From assembly GCF_008329565.1 (NCBI RefSeq), contig NZ_NPKT01000001.1, forward strand, positions 682,001 through 746,000: 64,000 nt of DNA, in the 5' to 3' direction. Position numbers and translations under genes: made by a program. Source of the stretch: Mycolicibacterium sp. P1-5. GTDB lineage: Bacteria > Actinomycetota > Actinomycetes > Mycobacteriales > Mycobacteriaceae. Position 1 is the first letter of the stretch. Each line of letters starts with the position of its first letter. The notes beneath the pieces are model-generated. The model did no database searches. It saw only the letters and a list, made by a program, of their open reading frames with translations, and was not told the origin of the DNA. Positions 1 through 8,562 of this stretch are shown here, piece by piece.

Positions 1-852
1 CAGCGTCAGAATTTCCGCGCCATCCTCGGTGACGACCAGGGTGTGCTCGAACTGCGCCGTCCACTTGCGGTCCGCGGTGACCACCGTCCAGCCGTCATCC
101 CAGATCTCGTAGTCCAGGGCGCCGAGGTTGATCATCGGTTCGATCGTGAACGTCATTCCCGGCTGCAGCACGGTCTCCACCTCAGGCTGGTCGTAGTGCA
201 GTACCACCAGACCGTTGTGGAACGTGGTGCCGATGCCGTGACCTGTGAAATCGCGAACCACGTTGTAGCCGAACCGGTTTGCGTACGCCTCGATGACCCG
301 GCCGACGACCGACAGTGCGCGGCCCGGCTTGACGGCCTTGATGGCACGCATCGTCGCCTCGTGGGTGCGTTCGACCAGCAGGCGGTGTTCCTCACTGACG
401 TCCCCGGCCAGGAAGGTGGCGTTGGTGTCGCCATGCACACCATCGATGTAGGCGGTCACGTCGATGTTGACGATGTCGCCGTCCTCGACGACGGTCGAGT
501 CCGGGATGCCGTGGCAGATGATCTCGTTCAGCGACGTGCAGCACGACTTCGGAAAGCCTTTGTAGTGCAACGTCGAGGGATAGGCGCCATGATCGATCAT
601 GTAGTCGTGGGCGATGCGATCGAGCTCGTCGGTGGTCACCCCGGGTGCGACCGCCTGGCCCGCCGCGGCCAGCGCCCCCGCGGCGATCCGCCCGGCGATG
701 CGCATCTTCTCGATGACCTCGGGAGTCTGGATCCACGGTTCGCTGCCTTCGGCGACCGCCGACTTGCCGACGTATTCGGGCCGCTCGATCGCCTGGGGTA
801 CCGGCAATTCTGGTGAGATCACTCCGGGTCGGAGCGCAGTGCGTACGGGCAT
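1..852 (-). CDS. mapB: Methionine aminopeptidase, type I (3' end cut by window)
   Basis: Removes the initiator methionine from nascent cytosolic proteins using two divalent metals. The ATG at 852 gives [11 protein letters not shown], and 284 codons are open to base 1 with no stop, so only the last residues are missing. The metal ligands are visible: Asp pair in [19 protein letters not shown], His in GHGIGTTFH, Glu in TIEPMIN and Glu in AQFEHTLVV. The roughly 40-residue N-terminal extension before the catalytic domain, containing [16 protein letters not shown], is typical of mycobacterial MapB. It lies beside a DUF1707 gene, consistent with the Rv2861c/Rv2862c neighbourhood. Identification is secure; only the end is unknown. 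Confidence 0.95.
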   Translation of the reverse strand, partial: MPVRTALRPGVISPELPVPQAIERPEYVGKSAVAEGSEPWIQTPEVIEKMRIAGRIAAGALAAAGQAVAPGVTTDELDRIAHDYMIDHGAYPSTLHYKGFPKSCCTSLNEIICHGIPDSTVVEDGDIVNIDVTAYIDGVHGDTNATFLAGDVSEEHRLLVERTHEATMRAIKAVKPGRALSVVGRVIEAYANRFGYNVVRDFTGHGIGTTFHNGLVVLHYDQPEVETVLQPGMTFTIEPMINLGALDYEIWDDGWTVVTADRKWTAQFEHTLVVTEDGAEILTL

Positions 853-861
853 GTTGCCAGC

Positions 862-1437
862 CTAATGGCGACGCAGTAGCGGCCGCCTCGGGCCGCGGAC
901 GTTGACCGAACCCATGACCACCCGTCCAGTGAGCACCACATGCGGGGTGCCCTCAGCGGGAGGTTCCTTGCGGCGGTCACGCGCGCTACCGCCGTAGATC
1001 GTGATGTCGTCGATCGAAGCGCTGGCGCCGTCCGGCAACCGCAGATCCAACGAGCCGCGCACCAGGTCGAGCTCGATCACGACGACGGGTCCGGCGAACC
1101 GGGCGTTGGTCAGGTCGAGATCGACCGAGCCCATCCGGCGGACCAGCGCCAGCCGGGTCGGCACGGTCCACTCCCCGTGCCGCTTCAGTGAGCCCATCCA
1201 GCCACGCAGTTCGACCCGGTCGGCGGCCGAGGTGACGATGGCGCCCGGCCCGGGAAGGTCGTCGACCAAAACGTTCAGATCGGAGTGCATTCGCGCCATC
1301 GACACCTGTGCCGAGCGTTCCTCGAATTCGCCGATGTCGATCAGCCCCAGCGCGACGGCGTTGTGCAGCCGACGCAGCGTTCCGTTGCGGTCAGCATCGG
1401 AAACCCGCAGCCCAGGGGTGTGCTCGATTCCAGTCAT
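862..1437 (-). CDS. DUF1707 domain protein with LiaF-like C-terminal domain
   Basis: A 191-residue protein. Residues about 9-62 carry the DUF1707 pattern (GLRVSDADRNGTLRRLHNA, then GLIDIGEFEERSAQ), a short helical module common in actinobacteria and often found at N termini of envelope-stress or membrane proteins. Residues about 85-185 form a beta-rich region (VDLDLTNARFAGPVVVIELD, GSLDLRLPDGASASID) resembling the DUF2154/LiaF C-terminal domain. There is no signal peptide or membrane segment. It ends 9 bp before the mapB start on the same strand, so the two are probably co-transcribed. The molecular function is unknown; membrane or cell-wall stress sensing is only an inference from the domain family. 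Confidence 0.8.
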   Translation of the reverse strand: MTGIEHTPGLRVSDADRNGTLRRLHNAVALGLIDIGEFEERSAQVSMARMHSDLNVLVDDLPGPGAIVTSAADRVELRGWMGSLKRHGEWTVPTRLALVRRMGSVDLDLTNARFAGPVVVIELDLVRGSLDLRLPDGASASIDDITIYGGSARDRRKEPPAEGTPHVVLTGRVVMGSVNVRGPRRPLLRRH

Positions 1438-1508
1438 GGCCTTTCCACGGTACCTGCTCGACCTCGGCTGGCCTGGGCCGATGAGTGCGCTGCCGCGGGC
1501 TGGCAGCC

Positions 1509-1528
1509 CCCACCGATATTCCGGTGGG
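1509..1528. repeat. Short perfect hairpin in a divergent intergenic region
   Basis: Seven-base arms CCCACCG and CGGTGGG enclose a six-base loop. It lies between the DUF1707 gene start (1437) and the secreted-protein start (1647), so it cannot be a terminator for either gene. There is no T-run. It may be an operator or a leader structure. The rest of 1438-1646 shows only a Shine-Dalgarno sequence (CTGGAGGT, 1635-1642). Confidence 0.4.
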
Positions 1529-1646
1529 ATCGGACTAGGTCCTCGGCGTCCCCGTATTTTGACGAATCAGACAATAACTCCGCCCGGCACATGGATGGGG
1601 GCTAAATTTCGTCCATAGCGACCACTCAGCTCACCTGGAGGTAGTC

Positions 1647-2591
1647 ATGGGTCGACACGCTTCAACCACCAGAACCAAACTCGCCACCGCCACCGCCGTC
1701 AGCGCACTGAGCATCGGTGTGTTGGCCACCACCGGCCTCGGCTCAGCCCCGCCGGCCCGCGCCACCTGCGCCTCGTTCTTCGGCTTCGGCAACAGCCCCG
1801 CCTGCATGAGTGGCCCGACCAGCATTGCCATCGCCATCGGCAACGGGGCAGCGGCGCTCGCCGCAGACGGATGGTTCTCCACCGCCCTGGCTGTCGGCAA
1901 CGGCGCGACGGCCATTGTGGGCCTGCCTGGGGTAACCAGCGCCCTCTCCAGCGCCACCACGATCGGTGACAATTCAGTCGCAGAGACTATCGGGATCCTC
2001 GGAATGGCAACGCAACTGGGTCCGAACGGGTACGCCGTCGCGATCGGGGCGCCGACCATGTCCTACCTCAGTCTCAGTGTCGCCACAAACATCTCGCTGG
2101 GAACCACAGTCCCTGCCGGCAGCATTGCCCAAACCTTGGGTGTGGGCAACATCGCCGTCAATCTGTTTGGCAACGGGACCACGGTTGTGGGCCACTCCGC
2201 CCTCGCCCAAGGCACCTTCAGCACCGCCATGAACCTTTTTGGAACGAACAACAAAACCACTGCGGGCTTTCCGGCCGGCGGCATGTTTGGCCTAGCGTTC
2301 GCCGACTTCGGCAGCGGCAACACCGTGCAAACGGGCGCCGGTCCGCTGGCGATCGCCGGTTCCATCGGGCAGACCGGGCAGACCGTCACCAAACAGGGCC
2401 CCGGCTTCAACATCAACGGCGCCGTCGCCGGCGGGGCCGCCGCGATCGATCCCACCAGCACCACCGCCGCCGGATCTGCTCGGACAGCCAGGCCCGCCGC
2501 CGGATCTGCTCGGTCCGCCCGCACAACGGCCAAGAAAACTGCGGCGCAGCGGGCAGTGGCCCGCAGCACCGGGAGCAGCAAGAAGGGGTGA
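1647..2591 (+). CDS. Secreted GNGA-repeat protein with basic Ala/Arg/Lys tail
   Basis: A 314-residue exported protein of unknown function. The ATG at 1647 follows CTGGAGGT. A Sec signal peptide spans about residues 1-39 and ends in APPARA. The mature protein starts with a Cys pair (C41, C53). Residues about 58-250 are low-complexity, with alternating Ala/Ile/Val and recurring (S/A)xAxGNGAxA-like units (AIAIGNGAAALA, ALAVGNGATAIV, VNLFGNGTTVV), a pattern recalling the left-handed beta-roll heads of trimeric adhesins. Residues about 270-314 are strongly basic (TARPAAGSARSARTTAKKTA) and look like the Lys/Ala tails of mycobacterial HBHA or HupB. A 19-bp direct repeat (2465-2483 and 2495-2513) lies within the tail. 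Surface location is inferred; adhesin-like behaviour is speculative. Confidence 0.8.
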   Translation: MGRHASTTRTKLATATAVSALSIGVLATTGLGSAPPARATCASFFGFGNSPACMSGPTSIAIAIGNGAAALAADGWFSTALAVGNGATAIVGLPGVTSALSSATTIGDNSVAETIGILGMATQLGPNGYAVAIGAPTMSYLSLSVATNISLGTTVPAGSIAQTLGVGNIAVNLFGNGTTVVGHSALAQGTFSTAMNLFGTNNKTTAGFPAGGMFGLAFADFGSGNTVQTGAGPLAIAGSIGQTGQTVTKQGPGFNINGAVAGGAAAIDPTSTTAAGSARTARPAAGSARSARTTAKKTAAQRAVARSTGSSKKG

Positions 2592-2610
2592 CTCCGGGTC
2601 GCCGGCTGAC

Positions 2611-3525
2611 TCAGAGCCGGGCCGCGGCGCCGGTCAGCACATCCTGCGCACCCAGCCAGGTGTCGCGGACGATGTCGGCGACCGGCAGGACGTCTCCGAT
2701 ACGTGAGGAGACCTGGCCGGTGTTGGCAACGCTGGCGTCCATGTCGCCCTGGAAGTAGAGCTCGGCGACGCCGTTGATCAGCGGCGCGGTGGCGCCCTCG
2801 GTCGACACCCGGCGGGCCAGACCGACGTGCAGCACCCGCATCGTGGGATTACCCGGCAGGTCGAGCAGGATCGTCCCGGCATCGTCGGCGGCGACGATGG
2901 CGTTCTTGAAGTTGGCGTGCACGGCCGCCTCGCGGCTGGCCAGCATGCGGGTGCCCATCTGGACGCCCTCGGCGCCCAGCACCACGGCCGCGGCGGCCGA
3001 CCGTGCGTCGCAGATGCCGCCGGCCGCGATCAGCGGCAGCTCGATCTGCTCGGCGATCAGCGGGAGCAGCACCAAGGTCGACGCGCCGAGGGCCGATTTG
3101 AATCCACCGCCCTCGACGCCTTCGACCACGAGCGCATCCACACCCGCGTCGACGGCTTTCCGGGCGCCTTTCAGCGAACCCACCACGTGCACGACCGTCA
3201 TGCCCGCGTCGTGCAGTCGTTCGGTGAACAGCGCCGGATCACCCGCGGAGGTGAAGACATGTCGGACATTCGCCTCGGCGAGCACCTCAACGATCGACGG
3301 GTCCCGTTTCCAGCCCTGGATCATCAGGTTCGCGCCCACCGGCCGGTCGGTGAGATCACGAACCCGAAGCAGGTCGGCGCGCCCCTCGGGAGTGAGGGTT
3401 TCGATTACGCCAAGCCCCCCGGCCTCGGAAACCGCAGCGGCAAGCGAAGCCCGTGCGATGTAGGTCATCGGCGCCTGGACCACGGGGTAGGTGACCCCGA
3501 GCAAACTCTGCATGCGGTTGGCCAC
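2611..3525 (-). CDS. Nitronate monooxygenase-like FMN-dependent oxidoreductase
   Basis: A 304-residue cytosolic TIM-barrel flavoprotein of the 2-nitropropane dioxygenase/nitronate monooxygenase superfamily. Visible features are the N-terminal strand with VVQAPM, the SEAGGLGVI loop, and the FMN-phosphate loop IAAGGICDARSAAAAVVLGA followed by GVQMGTR. In class I nitronate monooxygenases a His follows the GG of an E-x-GGH motif; here the corresponding stretch is VEGVEGGGFKS, so the usual catalytic His is Phe. That argues for a related NAD(P)H or enoyl reductase activity rather than nitronate oxidation. Met5 (MQSLLG) is an alternative start. It stands alone, divergent from the DUF3892-like gene. 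Confidence 0.82.
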   Translation of the reverse strand: MANRMQSLLGVTYPVVQAPMTYIARASLAAAVSEAGGLGVIETLTPEGRADLLRVRDLTDRPVGANLMIQGWKRDPSIVEVLAEANVRHVFTSAGDPALFTERLHDAGMTVVHVVGSLKGARKAVDAGVDALVVEGVEGGGFKSALGASTLVLLPLIAEQIELPLIAAGGICDARSAAAAVVLGAEGVQMGTRMLASREAAVHANFKNAIVAADDAGTILLDLPGNPTMRVLHVGLARRVSTEGATAPLINGVAELYFQGDMDASVANTGQVSSRIGDVLPVADIVRDTWLGAQDVLTGAAARL

Positions 3526-3616
3526 GCTTCATCTAAACACCCGGCACCGTTCGGTCTCGATCTTGCGACGACTCGCGAACGTTTTGGACATCGGCATGCA
3601 GATTTGGCAACTGCGA

Positions 3617-3622
3617 TATACT
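3617..3622 (+). promoter_or_regulatory. Candidate -10 element for the DUF3892-like gene
   Basis: TATACT lies 40 bp upstream of the ATG at 3663, in the region between divergent genes. No good -35 hexamer is found at 16-18 bp, which is common for mycobacterial SigA promoters. A Shine-Dalgarno sequence (GAGGT, about 3652-3656) sits 6-7 bp before the start. Confidence 0.35.
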
Positions 3623-3662
3623 GACAGCTACGTCATCTAGCTGCATAGTTCGAGGTATCACC

Positions 3663-3956
3663 ATGCGTTATCAAATAATTGCCCGTCGTACATCGCCATC
3701 GCACAGTGACGACTATCGCCACATCGTCGAGGTGCAGTATCGAGTCGGCAGCGATGTTGGCACCTGCCCGCGCGAGCAGATGGTCAACCGCCTTGACCGC
3801 GGCGACACGGCGTTCATCGCGGCTGAGAATCAACACTCCGAAGTCGGTGTTTTCGACCTGTTCCGGTCGAAGGCCTGGCGCAGGGCCAAGTACCTGCGGA
3901 GTTACGGGCACGACGACTTCTGGAACGAGAGCCTGTCGCGCCTGCCGACGTTCTGA
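3663..3956 (+). CDS. Small DUF3892-like protein
   Basis: A 97-residue soluble protein with no signal peptide or membrane segment. A GAGGT ribosome-binding site precedes the ATG. The N-terminal half (RYQIIARRTSPSHSDDYRHI) reads as a strand-turn-helix, followed by a charged C-terminal half (VFDLFRSKAWRRAKYLRSYG). Size, composition and the IxxV-type N terminus resemble the DUF3892 family, but I recognise no diagnostic motif, so that name is tentative. The stop lies 3 bp from the convergent end of the desaturase gene. Codon use is high-GC like its neighbours, supporting a real gene. No function can be assigned. Confidence 0.6.
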   Translation: MRYQIIARRTSPSHSDDYRHIVEVQYRVGSDVGTCPREQMVNRLDRGDTAFIAAENQHSEVGVFDLFRSKAWRRAKYLRSYGHDDFWNESLSRLPTF

Positions 3957-3958
3957 GG

Positions 3959-4948
3959 TCAGCCCATGAGTGATGTGGCCGCGGCGCGGCGCTTCGTCTT
4001 GCGCTCTTCTCGCTCGAGATAGCGAGCCTTGGATTCGTCGAATCTGGCCGCCTCGGCCTCCAACTTCGCGATGAAGGCGCCGAGTGCGTCGCGCTCGGCC
4101 TCGCCCTCGGCGGTGAAATCGTCGCGCTCGAAGATCCGCCACTTGCGCAACACCGGCAGTACGACGTCCTCGAGGTGTTGCCGCGCGTCGTAGATACCGC
4201 CGACGGCCATCTTGACGGCATTGCGGCGGAAGTTCGGGATCGAGAAGCCGGGCATCGCGAAGTTGACCAGGATGCGGCAGATCGAGTGCATCGCCCGGTC
4301 CGGCGACAGGTCCAGCGCCGCGGCAGTCAGGTCGCGGTAAAAGATCATGTGTAGGTTCTCGTCGAACGCGATGCGTTTCAACAGCGCGTCCGCGACCGGC
4401 TCGTCACATGCCTTACCGGTGTTGCGGTGAGAAACCCTGGTTGCCAGCTCCTGGAACGTCACGTAGGCGGCGGCGTCGAGAAAAGACTCCGGTGCGATGT
4501 CTCCCTGGCCCTGATAACCGGGGTTGAAGCCTGTGGTGACCTGCAGCATCCTCGCCTGCTCCAGCGCGATCGGATCGACGGCCCTGGTAACGACGAGGTA
4601 GTCACGCAGGGCGATACCGTGCCGGTTCTCCTCTGCGGTCCAGCGGTTCACCCAGGCACCCCAGGCGTCGTCGAGGGTGAAGTAGCCTGCGACCGCACGG
4701 TGATAGGACGGCAGGTTGTCCTCGGTGAGCAGGTTGGTCACCATCGCGATGCGAGCGAGTTCCGAGAGCGGCGACTGCTCGAGCGTCCAGTCCGAGCCGC
4801 CGAGCGCAGCGTAGTTGGAGCCGTCCGACCACGGCACATAGTCGTGCGGCGACCAGTCCTTCGTGGCGGCAAAGTGCTGGTTGAGGCCGGCTTCCACGAC
4901 CGGTTCGAGTTCCCGAATAAGTTGCGGGTCGGTCAGTGGTGGCGCCAT
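3959..4948 (-). CDS. Acyl-ACP desaturase, DesA1/DesA2 family
   Basis: A soluble di-iron desaturase of 329 residues that introduces a double bond into ACP-bound fatty acids, in mycobacteria probably for mycolic-acid precursors. The two ligand motifs are present: TAEENRHG (ExxH) and FDENLHM (ExxH), together with LTEDNLPSYH and the family signature SHRNTGKAC. Over most of its length it closely resembles M. tuberculosis DesA1 (WVNRWTAEENRHGIALRDYL is shared). The ATG at 4948 (MAPPLTDPQLIRELEPVVE) matches the family start; a GTG at 4960 adds four residues. It is isolated from other lipid genes and is probably an extra DesA paralogue, as the usual desA1/desA2 loci lie elsewhere. No promoter was recognised in 4949-5079. 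Confidence 0.88.
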   Translation of the reverse strand: MAPPLTDPQLIRELEPVVEAGLNQHFAATKDWSPHDYVPWSDGSNYAALGGSDWTLEQSPLSELARIAMVTNLLTEDNLPSYHRAVAGYFTLDDAWGAWVNRWTAEENRHGIALRDYLVVTRAVDPIALEQARMLQVTTGFNPGYQGQGDIAPESFLDAAAYVTFQELATRVSHRNTGKACDEPVADALLKRIAFDENLHMIFYRDLTAAALDLSPDRAMHSICRILVNFAMPGFSIPNFRRNAVKMAVGGIYDARQHLEDVVLPVLRKWRIFERDDFTAEGEAERDALGAFIAKLEAEAARFDESKARYLEREERKTKRRAAATSLMG

Positions 4949-5079
4949 GGTGGAGCACACGGTACGCCAGCGGAGGGCAGATTTCTGCCAACCACGCGCT
5001 ACGTCTGACCGGCTGCGGCACCTTCCACGAGCCGTTTCGCGCGTCGGTCAAGACAGTGGAGTACGCAGCCACCAACTAC

Positions 5080-6903
5080 TCAGGCCAGATAGTCGGCGGG
5101 AAGCTCCTGCAGCATCATCTTGACCATCCGCACGGCGTACTCCGAACTACCGCCGCCCACGATCAGCGCCGCAAACGCCATGTCGCCGCGATAGCCGGCG
5201 AACCAGGCGTGTGAACCTCCCTCGAACTCCGCCTCCCCCGTCTTCCCGCGCACATCGCCGGCGTCGCTGATGTCCTTGGCGGTGCCGTTGGTCACCACCA
5301 GCCGCATCATCGGCCGCAGGCCGTCGAGCATCGCCGGGGAGATCGGCGGATTATCACCGCTCTCAGCGGTCTGGCTGCCCACGATCAGATGCGGACTCGG
5401 CGTCTTGCCCGCGGCCACGGTCGCGGCCGCCAGCGCCATCCCGAACGGCGTCACCAGCACCTTGCCCTGCCCGAAGCCGTCTTCGGTGCGTTCGGCCAGG
5501 TTCACCGTCGGCGGAACCGTGCCGGTCACCGTCGTCAGCCCCTCGATCGTGTAGTCCGGGCCGATGCCGTACTGCGAGGCGGCGACGGTCAGCGCAGTCG
5601 GGGGCATGCGGCTGGCGAGTTCGGCGAACGTCGTGTTGCACGAGTTCGCGAACGCTTTCGACATCGGGACCGTGCCGAGGTCGAACTTGTTGTAGTTCGG
5701 CACAGTTCGGTGGCCGATATCGATCTCACCCGGGCAGCCCAGCAAGGTGTTGGGGGTGGCCATGTTGCGGTCGATGGCCGCGCCTGCGGTGATGATCTTG
5801 AACGTCGAGCCGGGCGGATACAGACCCGTCGTAGCCGCCGGCCCATCGGCGTCGGCGGCCGCATTCTGCGCAACACCGAGAATCTCACCGGTCGAGGGCT
5901 TGATCACCACCAGCATCGCCTTGCGGCCCTGGGTGTTGACGGCGTGCTGAGCGGCGTTCTGGACCGACCGGTCCAACGTGATCGAGATCGACGGCGCGGG
6001 GGTCGGTGCCACCTCGTGCAGCACATCGATGTCGGCGCCGTTCTGGTTGACGCTGACCACTTTCCAGCCGGCCTCACCGTCGAGCTCGTCGATCACCGCC
6101 TTTTTCACCTGACTGATGACGGCCGGAGCGAAGTGGTCGTCGGTCGGCAGCAGGTCGGCCTGCGGAGTAACGACGACACCCGGCAGCATGTCGAGGGCCT
6201 GCGCGACCTTGTCGTGGTCCACCGGCTTCAGCGTGACCAGGTCCAGCGGAGCGCTCGACGAGCTGGCCTGCTCGGCGAGGCGCTGCGGGTCCAAGGTGTT
6301 GTCGAACTGGCGCAATTGATCGGCGACCACCCGCGAGGTGGACATCAACGCGCTGCCGGCCTTGGCGGCGTCGAGCTGATAGCGGTAGAGGTTCGCCGGG
6401 GCGAGTACGTCGGTGCCGCCGAGCTCATTGACCGACGCCCGCCGCGGCGCATCGGCACGCAGCGAAAAGTGCTGATGCTCACCGAGTTTGGGGTGTAAAC
6501 CAGTGGGGGTCCAGCGGACGTGCCAGTTGCCCTCGTCGCGGATCATCTGCAGGACGCCGTCGTAGGTCCAGGTCCGCTTCTTGGGCAGCTGCCACGTGAA
6601 GCGGTAGTTGACGCTGCCGGTGTCCTCGGTGTAGCGCGAGCCGAGGATCTGGGCGTCGAGGTGTGTCGCCTGCAGCCCGGCCCACGCTTCGTTGAGCGCA
6701 GCCTGGGCGTCGGCCGGCTTGTCGGAGAGCTGGGCCGCCGACGCGGTGTCCCCCTTGGTGAGGTCGGCGAAGTACTGCTCCGCGGCGGGCCCTGGGCCAT
6801 CGGGCCGCGGGGTGCACGCCGACAGCGTGGCGGAAGCCGCCACGAGCGCCAATACCGAGATAACGCCTGTGACTCGTGTTGCTAATGAGGTGCAAGTAGC
6901 CAT
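5080..6903 (-). CDS. Penicillin-binding lipoprotein (PBP-lipo, class B)
   Basis: A 607-residue peptidoglycan D,D-transpeptidase, orthologous to Rv2864c. The ATG at 6903 gives a signal peptide with lipobox LSAC, acylated at C30, so the protein is anchored outside the cytoplasmic membrane. The order is an N-terminal NTF2-like MecA_N domain (about 38-150), a PBP dimerisation domain (about 155-300) and a transpeptidase domain (about 310-600). Active-site motifs are S366-T-F-K369, S421-C-N423 and K554-T-G. Longer upstream reading in this frame lacks a signal peptide and is rejected. It follows the secreted GH16 gene on the same strand with a 97-bp gap. Orthologues in M. abscessus are implicated in septation and beta-lactam response. 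Confidence 0.93.
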   Translation of the reverse strand: MATCTSLATRVTGVISVLALVAASATLSACTPRPDGPGPAAEQYFADLTKGDTASAAQLSDKPADAQAALNEAWAGLQATHLDAQILGSRYTEDTGSVNYRFTWQLPKKRTWTYDGVLQMIRDEGNWHVRWTPTGLHPKLGEHQHFSLRADAPRRASVNELGGTDVLAPANLYRYQLDAAKAGSALMSTSRVVADQLRQFDNTLDPQRLAEQASSSSAPLDLVTLKPVDHDKVAQALDMLPGVVVTPQADLLPTDDHFAPAVISQVKKAVIDELDGEAGWKVVSVNQNGADIDVLHEVAPTPAPSISITLDRSVQNAAQHAVNTQGRKAMLVVIKPSTGEILGVAQNAAADADGPAATTGLYPPGSTFKIITAGAAIDRNMATPNTLLGCPGEIDIGHRTVPNYNKFDLGTVPMSKAFANSCNTTFAELASRMPPTALTVAASQYGIGPDYTIEGLTTVTGTVPPTVNLAERTEDGFGQGKVLVTPFGMALAAATVAAGKTPSPHLIVGSQTAESGDNPPISPAMLDGLRPMMRLVVTNGTAKDISDAGDVRGKTGEAEFEGGSHAWFAGYRGDMAFAALIVGGGSSEYAVRMVKMMLQELPADYLA

Positions 6904-7000
6904 TGGGACAAATGTTATGAGCTCGTGACCCCAAAGCGTCGCAAACACACCGCGCGTAGGTACGCGCATACCTTTTGACCCGTCAAAGTTTGACGACAGG

Positions 7001-8410
7001 TCAGAGCAGCGACGCCAACGCATACTCCTTGACCCACGCCACCTGCATCTGCGCTCCCGCAGAGATGTCGGGGCCCAGCATGTCGAGCTGGATGGCCAGA
7101 TGCATCGGCCCGGGCGGGAACATCGAGGTGTCGTTGGTGGTGAAGATCGGCGTGCCATCGACGTAGGTGGTGATCTCGGTGGGCGTCCACTTCACCGCGT
7201 AGGTGTGCCACTGGGTGGCGTCCACCGCCATGGTCGCGCCGGTCTGCTGGTTGGTCGACGAGTAGTGCAGAACCGAGTTCACCGCCTGTCGGGACCCATC
7301 GCCCCAGATCTCCATGAAGTCGACTTCGCCTCCGGTAGGCCAGTTTTCGGCGTCTGGCCACAGCAGCAGCACGGGATCGTAGTTGGGTGCACCCGCAGGT
7401 ATCTTGACCCGGACCTCCCACCCGCCATACTTCTGGCCGGGCCCCCACGCGATACCCGCGTCGTTGCCTGCCGCGTCGCCGGACAGCGTCATCACACCGT
7501 CGGCGAACGAGATCTGGTTCGGTGTCCGGTTGCCGTGCTGGGTGGTGCCGTTGTACACCCACCAGTCCGACAGCACCGACCAGTCGGTGAAGAACGCGGA
7601 TCGTGTTGGCGTGCCCCATGTCCCGACATTCCCCGGATCACCGGGCGGTGTGATCAGTCCGGTCACCTTGGCAGTGAGACTTGCCGTCGATCCCCATCCG
7701 GGAACCAGCAATCCCATCAGTCCGTGGTACTGCCCGGCCGTGGCGTCGCTGACCGACGCGGTGAAGAGGTCGCCGGTCGCGGGGACGAAGCCCGCGCCGG
7801 GTGTGTACGTGAAGTGGCCGCTGCTGTCGATCGCCACCGTCCCGTCGGCCGGGGTGCTCACGGTGTACTTCAGCGTGTCTCCGTCGGCGTCGCTGCCGAC
7901 AACTTGTCCGGTGATCGTGCCGTCGGCATTGACGACGTTCTTAGACGAGTCGTACGACATCGTCGGTGTGCGGTTGAAGAAGGTGACCTGGATCTGCCGG
8001 ATGATCGCATCGAGGAACCCCAGCGGATTGGGAACCGCCGAAGCGCTGTTGCTCGACGTCGTTTTGGCCATCGGCTGGACTGCCACCGCCGTCGCCGAAG
8101 CGCTGACGGCAGGCACCGTCAGGTCCTTGACCCGACGCCCGGTCGTGCCGACGGCCGCGGGCGGTGCGGCAGAGCGTCGACTTATTGCCACCGCTTTCTT
8201 CTGCGGCGCGGGCGTGGACGAGCTCGCGGCATTGCTGGATGACGCCGGCTTGGAATGGGCAGAGCCGGACTTCGACGCCGACGATGCCGCCGAGCCATCG
8301 TCAGCGGCCGCGATGCCGCATCCCACGGTGATCGAGGCACCAACCCCCACAGCCATCAACGCAGCGGCCGCCCAACCCGAGCGCGGCAAACCGGAAACGG
8401 AACCCCGCAT
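7001..8410 (-). CDS. Secreted GH16 endo-beta-glucanase with N-terminal Ig/cadherin-like module
   Basis: A 469-residue exported glycoside hydrolase. The ATG at 8410 is preceded by a G-rich Shine-Dalgarno sequence (GGGGGGT) and starts a signal peptide ending near GIAAAD. Residues about 38-130 are a disordered Ser/Ala/Pro-rich linker. A module RQIQVTFFNRTPT (about 138-150) leads into a cadherin/VCBS-like beta domain (about 155-258) with GSDADGDTLKYTVSTP and HFTYTPGAGFVPATG. The GH16 domain (about 275-469) carries the catalytic motif E362-V-D-F-M-E367 and a later YAVKWTPTEITTYVDGTPI strand. Predicted substrate is beta-1,3 or beta-1,3-1,4 glucan. The linker-RQI-TFF-beta module recurs in the C39-like protein at 49985. 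Starting at 8506 would destroy the signal peptide. Confidence 0.9.
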   Translation of the reverse strand: MRGSVSGLPRSGWAAAALMAVGVGASITVGCGIAAADDGSAASSASKSGSAHSKPASSSNAASSSTPAPQKKAVAISRRSAAPPAAVGTTGRRVKDLTVPAVSASATAVAVQPMAKTTSSNSASAVPNPLGFLDAIIRQIQVTFFNRTPTMSYDSSKNVVNADGTITGQVVGSDADGDTLKYTVSTPADGTVAIDSSGHFTYTPGAGFVPATGDLFTASVSDATAGQYHGLMGLLVPGWGSTASLTAKVTGLITPPGDPGNVGTWGTPTRSAFFTDWSVLSDWWVYNGTTQHGNRTPNQISFADGVMTLSGDAAGNDAGIAWGPGQKYGGWEVRVKIPAGAPNYDPVLLLWPDAENWPTGGEVDFMEIWGDGSRQAVNSVLHYSSTNQQTGATMAVDATQWHTYAVKWTPTEITTYVDGTPIFTTNDTSMFPPGPMHLAIQLDMLGPDISAGAQMQVAWVKEYALASLL

Positions 8411-8562
8411 GTCGACCCCCCGATCCGACAACGCGAGCAGGCTGCAAACCGCCTGGGTCCCCGCGCACTTCCGATATAGACGCGACTTTCGGCGCGTAAC
8501 ACCCATTTAAGCGGGAGTGGGACGATCTCGTTTCAGATCGAGCAAATCAGCGCGACGCGTGC

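Noticed and set aside
6904..7158. Upstream extension of PBP-lipo
   Set aside because: It would remove the signal peptide and lipobox; the ATG at 6903 fits the family.
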